Made by a program: the position numbers and the translations under genes. Below, piece after piece: positions 21,113-31,880 of a stretch of 64,000 bases of DNA (positions are counted from its first letter, which is position 1; each line of letters begins with the position of its first letter). This stretch comes from Gerris lacustris (lineage: Eukaryota; Arthropoda; Insecta; Hemiptera; Gerridae). Where the stretch lies: positions 114,263,904 through 114,327,903 of the forward strand of contig OX578277.1 of the NCBI GenBank assembly GCA_951217055.1, read 5' to 3'. The notes beneath the pieces are model-generated. The model was not told the origin of the DNA and did no database searches. It worked only from the letters and a program-made list of their open reading frames with translations.

Positions 21113-22240
21113 TGTTTCTAAAACCAAATTATTTGTTTATTAATTTTCTCCCTGATAATTTGATAGAGCGAAACATTATGAATATTTAGTTGCTATTATA
21201 ACTAGAAGGTTGGTTTATATACTTCATTAACTTTAATATACTTGAGATTTGAATTATTTCAACGTTGTTTCAAAAGTTGAATATATTTGTCGACTAGTTG
21301 TGTTTAGAGTTGAGTCTGTTTCAATGTTAATAATCATTAATTAATTACTAAAACTACTCTATTATTTATTAGGGTTATTTGACAGGTAATAATTAAATTT
21401 TATATTAATTAAGTAAAAGGTAATTGTAGGTAATAATGGAGGTAGACCGTCACGTAAGTCCTAACACACTATTCCGGAATCTATTAGCCGTAATTATCAA
21501 TTAATAATCCGAAACACCCTGATAATATATCCGGGCTTAGTCGTGGGACCTATCAAAGCGGGTAAATTAATGCAGAGATGCCCCGAGTCCGTGGGGCAAT
21601 CAACTGTCATTATCAATCCAACTGGATTCTAGCCACGAGTCATATCCGTCATGCATATTTATTACCGTCAATCAGTTGCTTGTCCCGAACTCGGATCTTT
21701 CAAACGATTCGACCACCCAGACTCCGTCAAAGTTTTATCGTTTTGACTAATTGAAAATTTATGTTCATTTCAAAATTGATTAGTACAATAGTTTTGAGGG
21801 AAATTTTGGTTAATTGAAATAGCTTCGTACTTCTAGTTCGAAATTAATTTGGTAAAGTTATCTGATGGTTATCCAAAATCCCTTTATATAATTCATGACC
21901 ATTTTATTATGAAATTGTAATAATAAAACTAATAATATCGCTCCTACGACTTGGAGAGAATATACTGACAAGCCTTCCAATTTTCTTTTGTAATAGTTGG
22001 CAACAAATAAAACAAATGCTCATTACATTTTATCTTATATTATTAATTAACATAAAACCACTTATGTCACTATATATATTCATTAAAAAAATAAATCAAT
22101 GATATTTTTTTTTTTTTTTTTTTAAATAAGACATAACACATAACACGTTATACGTAACACGTAACACGTAACACAATACACGTAACTTAACACGTGCATA
22201 AAAATAACGTATAGGCTTGTTAGTGTGTAGTACGTTCCAC
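21113..22240. other. No gene recognised
   Basis: Unassigned, AT-rich, with a moderately GC-richer block at 21440-21720. A short CGTAACACGTAACA simple repeat is at 22135-22195. No open frame worth naming. Confidence 0.45.
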
Positions 22241-22538
22241 CTTTTAACTATGCGTTTTTGTTTTTTTTACGATTTTTGTAGTGTTCATACTACGGAAAGA
22301 TTAAGTTTTAATTTAAATCAAATTATAATTATTATTAACTACGGGAAACAGACAGAGAAATATACACTCCAGCGCTGGGATTTGAACCACAGGCCTCTGA
22401 ACCAAATCCCATTCCCACTAGGATTTCCATCCCGCTGGGATTTGGACCAAATCCCAGCGCTGGAGTGTATTTTTCTCTGTCTGTTTCCCGTAGTTAATAA
22501 TAATTATAATTTGATTTAAATTAAAACTTTTAACTATG
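22241..22538 (-). mobile_element. tRNA-box foldback element, copy A; perfect 12-bp target duplication
   Basis: Flanked by CTTTTAACTATG at 22241-22252 and 22527-22538. Inverted arms of about 81 bp (22304-22384, 22448-22528) contain ATTAACTACGGGAAACAGAC and its complement. The minus strand reads GGCCTGTGGTTCAAATCCCA at 22377-22396, a B-box-like sequence. A one-sided tail beyond the left arm (TGTAGTGTTCATACTACGG) is shared with the 3' tails of copies B and C, fixing the orientation as minus. Confidence 0.8.
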
Positions 22539-22614
22539 TTAAAGTAATAATTATGTCTGCTTTCCCTACTAACAATTCCTGTTTTTTAATATTCACGTTT
22601 CTTTACTATATGTA

Positions 22615-22780
22615 AAAATAGAGAAAAAAGTATTGCGATTGAGCGAAAATTCGATTTTGAGATATTAATGAATTTTTACATTTCAAGGTCCCCCGAGACT
22701 AAAAATGTTGTTTTTTAAATGCCTATGACCAGTACTTGCTTGTCGTCTGTGCAGACGCTTTATCACTCACAGCTCAGATA
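22615..22780 (+). mobile_element. Family U fragment fused to the satellite
   Basis: GAGAAAAAAGTATTGCGATT through GCAGACGCTTT follows the start of family U (13180 on) and then passes directly into the 29-bp satellite region. Confidence 0.6.
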
Positions 22781-23835
22781 TTACAAAATGTCTCACAACC
22801 TTAAAGTCGGTGGCTTTATCAATTAGAGCTACTGTGTGCTTTTATCACTTCCAGTAAGTCATTTTATCACTTAATGCTCGTATATTACAAAAGTCTAATA
22901 ACCTCACAGACAGTAATTTTAACTACAAGTCAGTGGTTTTATCACTTCCACAGATTAATTTTATCATTTAAAGCTCGACATTACAAATGTCTAATAACCT
23001 CAAAATCGGTAATTTTGTAACTTCCAACCACAAGTGAGTAATTTTATCACTTCCAACCACAAGTGAGTGATTTTATCACTTCCAACCACATGTGAGTGGT
23101 TTTATCACTTCCAACCACAAGTGAGTGGTTTTATCACTTTTAACCACATGTGAGTGGTTTTATCACTTCCAGAGATTAATTTAATAATTTAAAGCTCGAC
23201 ATTACAAATGTCTAATAACCTCAAAATCGGTAATTTTGTAACTTCCAACCACAAGTGAGTGCTTTTATCACTTCCAACCACAAGTGAGTGCTTTTATCAC
23301 TTCCAACCACAAGTGAGTGGTTTTATCACTTCCAACCACAAGTGAGTGGTTTTATCACTTCCAACCACATGTGAGTGGTTTTATCACTTCCAACCACAAG
23401 TGAGTAATTTTATCACTTCCAACCACAAGTGAGTGGTTTTATCACTTCCAACCACAAGTGAGTGGTTTTATCACTTCCAACCACAAGTGAGTGGTTTTAT
23501 CACTTCCAACCACAAGTGAGTGGTTTTATCACTTCCAACCACATGTGAGTGGTTTTATCACTTCCAACCACAAGTGAGTGGTTTTATCACTTCCAACCAC
23601 AAGTGAGTGATTTTATCACTTCCAACCACAAGTGAGTGGTTTTATCACTTCCACCTAGTGTGTGGTTTTTTCGCTTCCAGTAAGTATTTTTTTGATTTAA
23701 AGCTATGATACTACAATAGTTTCACAACCTCAAAGACAGTAATTTTAACACTTCCAACTACAAGTCTGGGGTTTTATCACTTCAAGTTAAGTCATAACAA
23801 AATGTCTAACCATCTCAAAGTGAAAGGTTTTATCA
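22781..23835. repeat. 29-bp satellite (TTTTATCACTTCCAACCACA-AGTGAGTGG)
   Basis: The core array is about 23028-23655 with roughly 20 units of 29 bp, many identical, the variation being AAG/ATG and GTGG/GTGA/GTAA/GTGC at fixed sites. On both sides are older, longer units (TAAAGCTCGACATTACAAAT, CTAATAACCTCAAA) that share the TTTTATCACTT word, suggesting that the 29-bp unit was excerpted from a longer one. A 3-bp slip is not tolerated, so there is no coding phase. Confidence 0.92.
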
Positions 23836-23945
23836 CATTAAACTAATATTGAAGAGTTTAATACTTTTATAATTATTGATTATATTTTAATTAACGGCTC
23901 TGCTTTGTCGTAATTTAAGTCAACCGTATAATTATTAGATTAAAA

Positions 23946-24022
<77 letters not shown>

Positions 24023-25235
24023 CCTTCAAATTCACTGCATTTTTTTCGTTATTAAACTAAAGACGAACTATTAGTTCAACTGTTATAAAACACTGTTAGA
24101 ATTTTTCAAAGAAAAAAGAAAAACTTTAATATTAAAATAAAAAATGTTTAAATAGATAATAATAAATCACTTTATTGTTATCTTATCATTATTATCTCCT
24201 TCTCTTTCCCTCTGGTTTCGAAGTAAGTAAGATTAAAAATAATATTTTTTTGGCAGTCTTAAAGCGTTTTTTTTTTCTTTTGGTTCGTTTTCAGGCTTCG
24301 ATGAATTTTTTAACTAAATTTTTCCCTTTCTTTTATTATAGGGTGGAGGTTGAATTTTTTTTGGCCCTTAATTTTATTTTATTTATTCAAGATAGAAGTA
24401 GAGGGGGAAGTGAAGTATAATAATGACGTTTTTCTCTTTGATCCTTTTAAGGAATCCTTCCCCCACTTTGCTACCCCGTACTTAACAGAGGGTCCTGTCG
24501 GGGCAAGTTGCCTTCCCCCATAGAGCAAGTTAAAAGACCAGATATTCCTCCCCCACCCATCCTACCCCCCCTCTTACCAACAAAAAGCCTGAAACTTGCC
24601 CCATTGATTGTTGCTACGAGATTGATGACGACCATTCAAAAATAAAACAAAAAATAAAAATCAAATTTTTTATTCTCATTTCTTGGCCCGATCCCTATTC
24701 CCTCTCTTCCATCCACTTGAAGAGTAAAATGAAAAATAAGTAAAAGGACTTGACGGACTTAGACTTGTTACATTGTTCCCTCCACAATTTATTTATTTTG
24801 TTTATCCCTAAGTATTCTTTCCTTTGAGGAACTTCAAATATCCCTCCCCTTCTCCATCTTTAACAAATTCCTAACTTTTATTACCTTTTTTTTTAGCGAA
24901 TTTTCGAAGAAATAAGCTATTGTAGTGGCTTCAATATTTTTGTAATGCGAATTTTTGAACATTTTCTCCATAAAAATCCGTTTTAGACCATTCTGGATCG
25001 ATTCCTGAAATATAACACTTTTTTATGTATGTATGTATATATATATGTGTCACTCCAGACGATATCTCTCGCTAGGATGCACTTAAAAATCCAAACAAAT
25101 TTTAAAATGTCAATAATATCAAAAGATAGGATGAGTTCGTTGGCCAGAATTTTGGAGTGCATTTAAGGGTCAAATTTTGATCATTTCGGGTCAATATGCT
25201 ATTATTGACCCGTAAAAAACATGTTTTTTCCATTT
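23836..25235. other. (TA)n tract, otherwise no gene recognised
   Basis: A TA run occupies 23950-24018. The remainder is AT-rich with T runs. An 81-codon open frame at 24175-24420 is Phe/Leu-rich, as expected by chance from T-rich DNA. Confidence 0.45.
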
Positions 25236-26712
25236 GTCAAAATATGTTTTGATGGTTTACAAGAATTAAAGTATCAATAAAGCAAAATTTAAAGAGCTTA
25301 GACGGTTGAAATAATTCTGGAGGTATCCCTAGGCTACTTTCGACAAACCATTCAAATTTCATAAAAATCAGATAAGTAATTTTGAAAATATAGTTGTAAA
25401 TAAATGTCATGTTTGTGTGCATTTGGAAGAGAAACAAATAGGCGTGGAAGTTGAAACTTATATGGGACCAACCAGTGGCGCACCCAGGATTTATTTTTGG
25501 GAGGGGCACAGATTAAAAAAAAAAAAATAAGGGGGGGGGGGGTTAAGGGATGTAATATGGGCTTCGCATAATCACAGACAATTAACCAGTCTGGTTTTCT
25601 TTGTTCTTAAATTACTTCATATCAAGGGCGAATCCAGCCAATTTTGAAGGGGGGCTGGGCTCTCTTTTAGGGGGGTCCTCCCCTCGGGAAAATTTTTATA
25701 GTTTACGTTACTTGAAAACGTCTTTTTAGCCTATTCTAAGAGCATCAAAAATGTTATTATATACAAATAAATTTAAGTTTAAGGGTATTTTATTTAAACA
25801 AAAGTATATACATACTAGTAATATTATTATTAAAAGTTGTACATTATATAATAGATTAATGTTTTATTTTAGTAGCCAGAAAAATAAATTGGTACATTCA
25901 TTAATATTAATTATTCGAAAATTAAAAACTATTCTAATGACTGCTAATAACTATTTTAATTAAATTTAATTAATGTATTAAAGGAAAACTTTAGATTAAA
26001 ATTAAAACCCTTAAAACAAGAAAAATTAAATTAAATACTTTATTTAAAAATGATATATTGTAACCTTTCATTCAAAATAAACAATGGCTAATGCTAATAG
26101 TCAGAAAGAAATTCGTCCCACTAAAAAGTTCTGACCATGCGTAGTCGTAATTTAACGTCTTTTTAAACGCCAAAAAAATATGTCGGGCTAAACTAGGTAT
26201 ATAATTACTTATTTATTTATTTATTTCATTATTACTTTATGTGCTGCGAAATTGCATACTTAAATTTAACGTCTTTGGCTTTGGGAGGGGGGGGGGACGT
26301 CTTTTTAAACGCCAAAATAATATATAATTACTTATTTATTTTTTTGACTATCACAACCCTATTACTTAACGTGTGCTGCGGAATTGCATACTTAAATTTT
26401 AGGTCTTGCTTTGGAGGGGGGGGGGGGGGGGGCACGTGCCCCCCCCCCACCCTGGGTGCGCCACTGGGACCAACAATGGGCTAATCATGACATATTATTC
26501 AAATTTCATTATAATGGGACCTGTATAGTTTTTAAGATATGTTGGTTTTGAAAAACAGAGCGTGGAACCGACAGACAGATCGTAACCACAAATGTTCCCT
26601 GATGTCTGAAACGGATTTCTGTCTTGGAATTTTGGAAATCGGAGACATAAAAAATTGACGTTCTTGGGAACAACCACATAGCTTCGTTACCTTCGGTAAA
26701 CTCAGAAGCAAA
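25236..26712 (-). mobile_element. Family X repeat split by a hAT-type MITE
   Basis: Reading the minus strand, 26712 to 26475 carries GCTTCTGAGTTTACCGAAGG, CAGAAATCCGTTTCAGACAT and the region up to CCATTGTTGGTCC. The family continues at 25472 with GTTGGTCCCATATAAGTTTC down to about 25236. The two halves join precisely when the inserted 994 bp and one target copy are removed. Confidence 0.75.
25465..26474. mobile_element. hAT-type non-autonomous element with 8-bp target duplication
   Basis: Body 25473-26466 (994 bp). Termini CAGTGGCGCACCCAGG and CCTGGGTGCGCCACTG are inverted; both sides carry GGACCAAC (25465-25472, 26467-26474). An 8-bp duplication and a CAGTGGCG start are standard for hAT elements. 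The interior is very AT-rich, lacks a transposase, contains long G runs near both ends (25534-25544, 26415-26432) and a tandem duplication around ACGTCTTTTTAAACGCCAAA (26155 and 26298). Confidence 0.9.
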
Positions 26713-27296
26713 AAAGATTCACCATTTGAATAGTATTTGTTGAAATGCTACTCAATATTTTGTTTTAAAGTAATGTTATTGCTTTTACATATAAATTTGA
26801 TAATTATGATTTATAGATGATAAAAGTAATAATGATGATACAAATTATAATTTTATTATATTTTCTCTGTTGCAGGTGAGTGTTGTTTTTGTTAACCAAC
26901 TTTATAAAAATCTTACGTAAGTTATTTTAAATTTCATATTTCATTTTATAAATTGTCTTTCAAGAAACGCCTTGCACAACTTATTTCATCAATAGATAGA
27001 TATCAGGAAGGCTGTGACCATTACTCAACGTAATGGTGCAAACGTAAATGATCCGTGTGCAATTTTATATAGGTCTCTGAATCTAAATATATGTATACGT
27101 ATACTCTCTGATCCCAGCCGATTCAATATGGCCGCTATTACAAAGTTTGTTTTAGTTATATCATTTATGTGGTTTATTATAACGTAAAACAGAAGTCGTT
27201 TAGTTCATTTTTGTTAAATGAAGCTGCTCCGAAGTCTTAAGCTCACCCCGTTCCGAAGATAATATTATCAATTTTACAATATTGGCGAGATCATGT

Positions 27297-27436
27297 CTTT
27301 ACTCACCTATGGTAGGAAAAGTTATGTTTTCATCCTTATTTTTTCTCTCTCTCGAGATTTCATCTGAATTATCCGTTTTGGGTGTTTTTAAGACCTCCTG
27401 AGAGGTTTTCAGAATGACGTCGGTATGTGCGTATGT
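27297..27436 (+). mobile_element. Family T 5' end, abutting reversed X
   Basis: CACCTATGGTAGGAAAAGTT through GACGTCGGTATGTGCGTATG matches 10265-10400. At a TATGTATGT tract it switches abruptly to a minus-strand X copy. Confidence 0.7.
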
Positions 27437-27685
27437 ATGTCGAACATGTCTACCAAATTTCATCAAAATCGGTCGACATTTACTCAAGATATCGTCGCAC
27501 GTTTCATAATTTGTGGATACACAGACCGACAGACAGACAGTCAGACAGGCACGGAACCAAAAATGTTCCCTGATGTCTGAAACGGATTTCTGTCTTGGAA
27601 TTTTTCAAATCGGAGGCATAAAAGTTTTTCGTTCTCAAAAGTGAACACAATGCTTCCGTTACCTTCGGTAAGCTCGGAATCAAAA
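27437..27685 (-). mobile_element. Family X repeat, 5' half
   Basis: Minus-strand order: GAGCTTACCGAAGGTAACGG, GAAATCCGTTTCAGACATCA, a TCTG tract, ACTTGAGT-type block, GATGAAATTTGGTAGACATG. Stops at the junction with family T. Confidence 0.75.
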
Positions 27686-28002
27686 TTCACAAAAGCGTTC
27701 CAACATATAATATCATCTTCAGTGAGCGTGTTAACTTAGTCAAGAGTGAATTTTACAAATTTGTATGACAAACTAAAGTGTAGAGGTGAGTACAAGGTGG
27801 GGGTAGACTAGGGCTGTGTAGGTAGAAGGATTACAGAAGGAGAAGGTAAGGGATTTGGAGTTGAGATCCAAGGCGCAACCTAGTTAAAGTTCAGGTAAAA
27901 CATTTTTGTTTTTCAACTGCTTACAGTTGGAACAAAAATTCCTTGCATTACTATAACTAAAATACGTTACAATTACCAGACATTATTTGATAAATGTATT
28001 GC

Positions 28003-28612
28003 TTCCGAGCTTACCGAAGGTAACGGAAGCATTGTGTTCACTTTTGAGAACGAAAAACTTTTATGCCTCCGATTTTAAAAATTCCAAGACAGAAATCCGT
28101 TTCAGACATCAGGGAACATTTTTGGTCAAGTGTCTGTCTGTCTGTCTGTCGGTCTGTGTGTCCGCGAATTATGAAACGTGCGACGATAACTTGAGTAAAT
28201 GTCGACCGATATTGATGAAATTTGGTAGACATGTTTATTTTACTAATGCCCAGGACGAGTTCGTTGGACAGCGTTATCCGTCCAAGCGTTCACGAGCAAC
28301 GCTCGCGTAAATGTGAACTTCAAATTTAAAATTGGAATTTTAGGTCGGGGAAAAATAACTTCATCTATTTAATGAGACAAACATTTTTTTCAAATACAAT
28401 TTTCTAGTAAAACCAACAGCGACACCTGTATGAAGTGTTAAAGATCGCTAAAACTATTTAATAGTTTTTACACAATAAACAATATAACATTAAAGTAATA
28501 TAACAATTGTTAATATAACAATAAAGTGCATGATAGGATGCGAGGAAGCTATGTGCCACACTAATTGGCAGTCTATTTTTGATTGGTTTTACAAGAGCAG
28601 AGTTGTTAAGAT
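28003..28612 (+). mobile_element. Family X repeat, near full length
   Basis: Runs from GCTTCCGAGCTTACCGAAGG through the TCTG tract (28132-28160), GCCCAGGACGAGTTCGTTGG, CAAGCGTTCACGAGCAACG and CAACAGCGACACCTGTATG to the 3' block GATAGGATGCGAGGAAGC and GTGCCACACTAATTGGCAG. A 107-codon frame at 27987-28310 is a by-product of the repeat. No coding function. Confidence 0.8.
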
Positions 28613-28785
28613 ACGATTTTTCATTAAAACATGCTATACTTGTGCCTTGAGTAGCTCTTTGAATTTCTAAGTTTTCTATAACAAGTCCAATTTCCTATTT
28701 TTTTAGCACGAGTGTTACACTATATACACTATATTTACTACACTATTACACTATATTTAGACATATACATAGACATGGTTTATTT

Positions 28786-28830
28786 TAGCGGCAGCATTGG
28801 GCGTGGTCAGTACTTGCATGGGTGACCGTT
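28786..28830 (+). pseudogene. 5S rRNA-derived fragment
   Basis: GCGGCAGCATTGGGCGTGGT and CAGTACTTGCATGGGTGACC match the 3' half of metazoan 5S rRNA (the region with GGGCGTGGTTAGTACTTAGATGG and a following GACCGC). Only about 45 nt are present, without the 5' half, so this is a fragment or the head remnant of a 5S-derived SINE rather than a gene. Confidence 0.7.
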
Positions 28831-28839
28831 TTGAACTAA

Positions 28840-29401
28840 CTTATTTTATTATTATCATTTTTCAAAAAGAAAAAAAGAATATATTATATATTATTTTATA
28901 ATATTTACTTCCTTAATATTTTATTTGATTATTTTAATTTTGGCTGTATATTGACAGATCTAAACTAACTTTGACGTTTAACAAAACTATCGCACTAATT
29001 AATAATTATATTCGTCTATAACTTTTAAATTAATAAATGGAATTTCATCGGGGTTATTTATAAATGTTCGGTTGCAACGATTTGCTATACGTCAAAAACG
29101 TTTAATACGTTCGGTGTTATTTACCGTCAAAGTTTCAAAATTAAAAAGTCGATAACTTCAAAATGGCGGCCATTATCAAAATTAAATTTGGTGGATTTGT
29201 TTGACCTACAGATAATTATATTCATCCGCGCCAAATTTTAACTCAATCACTTATCGATTTTTTTTTAAATTTTGCAGACTCAAGTTCTGGGTTCAAGTTG
29301 GCGGAAAATGTTGAAAATGTTTTCCGGGCGGTACAACTAGAAGTAAGGACTGATTTTTCTACACTCTAGGTTTAAACCATGGGCACTACAATGATAACAC
29401 A
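28840..29401 (-). mobile_element. Family T repeat, 3' part, reversed
   Basis: Complementary to 10400-10930: CAAAGTTTCAAAATTAAAAA, the GTCAAAAACG-type block, AGACTCAAGTTC-type block, and GTAAGGACTGATTTTTCTAC. At ACACACATACATG it joins family X directly. Confidence 0.65.
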
Positions 29402-29760
29402 CATACATGTTCATTTTACCAATGCCCAGGACGAGTTCGTTGGACAACGTTATCCGTCCAAGCGTTCACGAGCAACTCTCGCGTAAACGTGAACTTCAAA
29501 TTTATAATTGTAATTTTAGGTCGGTAAAAAAATCAAACTTTATCTATATAATGAGATAAACATTTTTTTTTCAAATACAATTTTTTAGTTAAACCAACAG
29601 CGACACCGCTATGAAGTGTTAAAGATTGCTAAAACTATTAATAGTTTTTACACAATAAATAATATAACAATTATTTTAATGTAAATATAACAAAAAAGTG
29701 CATGATAGGATGCGAGGAAGCTATGTGCCACACTAATTGGCAGTCTATTTTTGTTGTGTT
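29402..29760 (+). mobile_element. Family X repeat, 3' part
   Basis: Starts at TTCATTTTACCAATGCCCAG and runs to the terminal GTGCCACACTAATTGGCAG block; the 5' half is replaced by family T. Confidence 0.75.
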
Positions 29761-30590
29761 ACTTTCTACCAACCTCTCTAGTCATACTAATGAAGAGGTA
29801 CCACAAAATCTCAGTCAATACAAATAATTATAATTATAATGTTAGTGAAAGATTTTAGTTTTAAATACATATGTGGTCACCATTATGAATCAAAATGCCC
29901 GATTGGAAAACACTTTAGTCAAAGTTGTTTTATATCCTAAAAGGAAGTTAAATTATATGTGTCAATATTCAAGGGAACTTTCTTTAGGATGTACCGTAGT
30001 GACTGATTTTACAAATGAATGGGCGCCATGTTGTCTAAGTGGTATGTACATCTATTTGATGCGATGACTGTGAGAGTGTAGTGGTGTTGGAAGTTAAAAA
30101 GGTTGGTTTTCACGGTTAGTTGGCGAGGATGACATTAGAACCAAGGTTTTCCATTTATATCGTATTCACCAACATTTCCGTCCGCTTTTCTTTTCTCGGT
30201 TTTCTTCACAAGGAGAGGTTTTTCTTGGCGTTTGATTCTGCAGTAGAGATAAGAGTGGGAAAGGTTTGTGTCCTTGTACGTTGATACTTCGGACCCTTAT
30301 CTCAGTATGCCCTAGCGAGCCCTAGGGGGCCCTGACTTCACGTACCACACTAAGAAAGAAAAACCCTATTTTCTTTTAGTTGTCGGTTTCCTAGGCTTTG
30401 TGCTTTCCTTGTCAAAGCTTTTTGTAATCAAGCACCCAGAGAAAATTTCCGATACGAGAAATCTTCTTGTATTTTCCCTTATAATACTATTTTCACCTAT
30501 ATATATATAGGTTTTGTGTTTGTATCTCAATTTTCTTTTTATAAATCTTCATACAATAGGATAACCACATCATGTCACTCATGACTTCCT
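29761..30590. other. No gene recognised
   Basis: Not related to the repeat families seen here. A 64-codon frame at 29873-30067 has no motif. A moderately GC-rich part at 30090-30420 could be unique sequence. Confidence 0.4.
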
Positions 30591-30597
30591 TATTAAT

Positions 30598-30803
30598 ACA
30601 AATCTTACTCAACATGCAGACAACATCATCTATTATGCAGGCAACATCATCTATTATGCAGACAACCTCATCTATTATGCAGACAACATCATCTATTATG
30701 CAGACAACATCATCTATTATGCAGACATCATCATCTATTATGCAGACATTATCATCTATTATACAGACAACATCATCTATTATACAGACAACATCATCTA
30801 ACA
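30598..30803. repeat. 21-bp minisatellite, about nine copies
   Basis: The unit ATGCAGACAACATCATCTATT (variants ATACAG, GGCAAC, ACCTC) recurs every 21 bp. Because 21 is a multiple of three, both strands stay open (M-Q-T-T-S-S-I on plus, I-I-D-D-V-V-C on minus), which explains ORFs of about 100 codons on each strand. No sign of a real gene. Confidence 0.9.
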
Positions 30804-31284
30804 TGGTTCTTTATCATGATTTTATTAAAGCCTTTCTTTGTTTGTTTGTGTCGTCTGTCGTTTGTCGATAAAATCTTTCAATCTTTCACAAACATTCAAT
30901 CAAATGATTTAATTAAAATTAATAATAATTAGTACCAGTATAAAAACGTTATATTATTGAATTATGTAATTAATTAATTGACTGTTATAGCGTGTACCAA
31001 AAATCCACGAGCTGCCGTGTAACTGGGAAGGGCAGGTTTTTTTATGTTGATTATATGTATCGTCGTACGAGGTAAGGTAGAACTATATAAAACGAGAAGT
31101 GAATAAGTCGGCGAAAAAATGTAATGTACAAATAATAAGTTACAAAATAAGGAAAGGTGGGCTATAAAAATAGGTGCTATAGATCCGTACAGGGTGAAAG
31201 TTAACTTTAGACTATATAGAATAACCAACCTACGGCAAGAGGAAGGCCTCAAAATAACAGAGCTAGTTTTAAGTAAACCTGGAA

Positions 31285-31640
31285 CGAAATAAAAAAATAT
31301 ACGTGTGGTGTCGCGGGACAGCTGGTAGGAACGAAGTTCCTTACGCTTTTCATTAAATATAAATTATAAAATCACACTACTAAGTTTTACGGTACTAACT
31401 AGTTATCCATGGCGGAGTTAGAAAAGAGACAAAATTAAAAGTAACTAACTATATATACTTAGCAGAGTTAAGGCAAAATTAAAAGAAAAGCATTTATTTA
31501 ACATTGAAGCGAGCGTCTTGCAATAAATAATGTATTGTATCAAAGTATTGAAAAAAAAGTTAATCATGATGAGTCTATAGTTAGAGCAGATGCTTGTAGT
31601 GAAGGAACACGACTGTTCCCTCAGACTCCGCCGGAATATT
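31285..31640 (-). mobile_element. Family V repeat
   Basis: The minus strand contains ATAAGTAGTTA-like and CTTAACTCCGCC-like words, GTAAGGAACTTCGTTCCTAC and GTCCCGCGACACCACACGTA, in the order seen on plus at 56300-56540. It runs on into a minus-strand X copy, so V may be a 3' variant of X. Confidence 0.6.
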
Positions 31641-31880
31641 TATTACTCCATTTAAAATAGTTTTTTGGTCTCATTAAATAGATATCGTTAAAAAAATGTC
31701 CTGTCCTAAAATTCCAATTTTACATTTTTTACGTTCACGCGAGCGTTGCGTGTGAACGCTTGGGCAAATAACGTTGTCCAACGAACTCAGCCTGGATATT
31801 GGTAAAAGGAACTTGTGTACCAAATTCAAACTAACTTGGTTATCTTTTACTCAAGTTATCGTCTTATACTCGTAGAATTA
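31641..31880 (-). mobile_element. Family X repeat fragment
   Basis: Contains CGCGAGCGTTGCGTGTGAAC, AACGTTGTCCAACGAACTCA and CTCAAGTTATCGTC, the middle of family X in reverse. Confidence 0.65.

Noticed and set aside
23028..23655. Regularly repeated 29-bp units, CRISPR-like length
   Set aside because: Units are directly adjacent with no unique spacers, and the context is eukaryotic; it is a satellite.
28786..28830. 5S rRNA gene
   Set aside because: Only about 45 of roughly 120 nt are present and the 5' half is missing.
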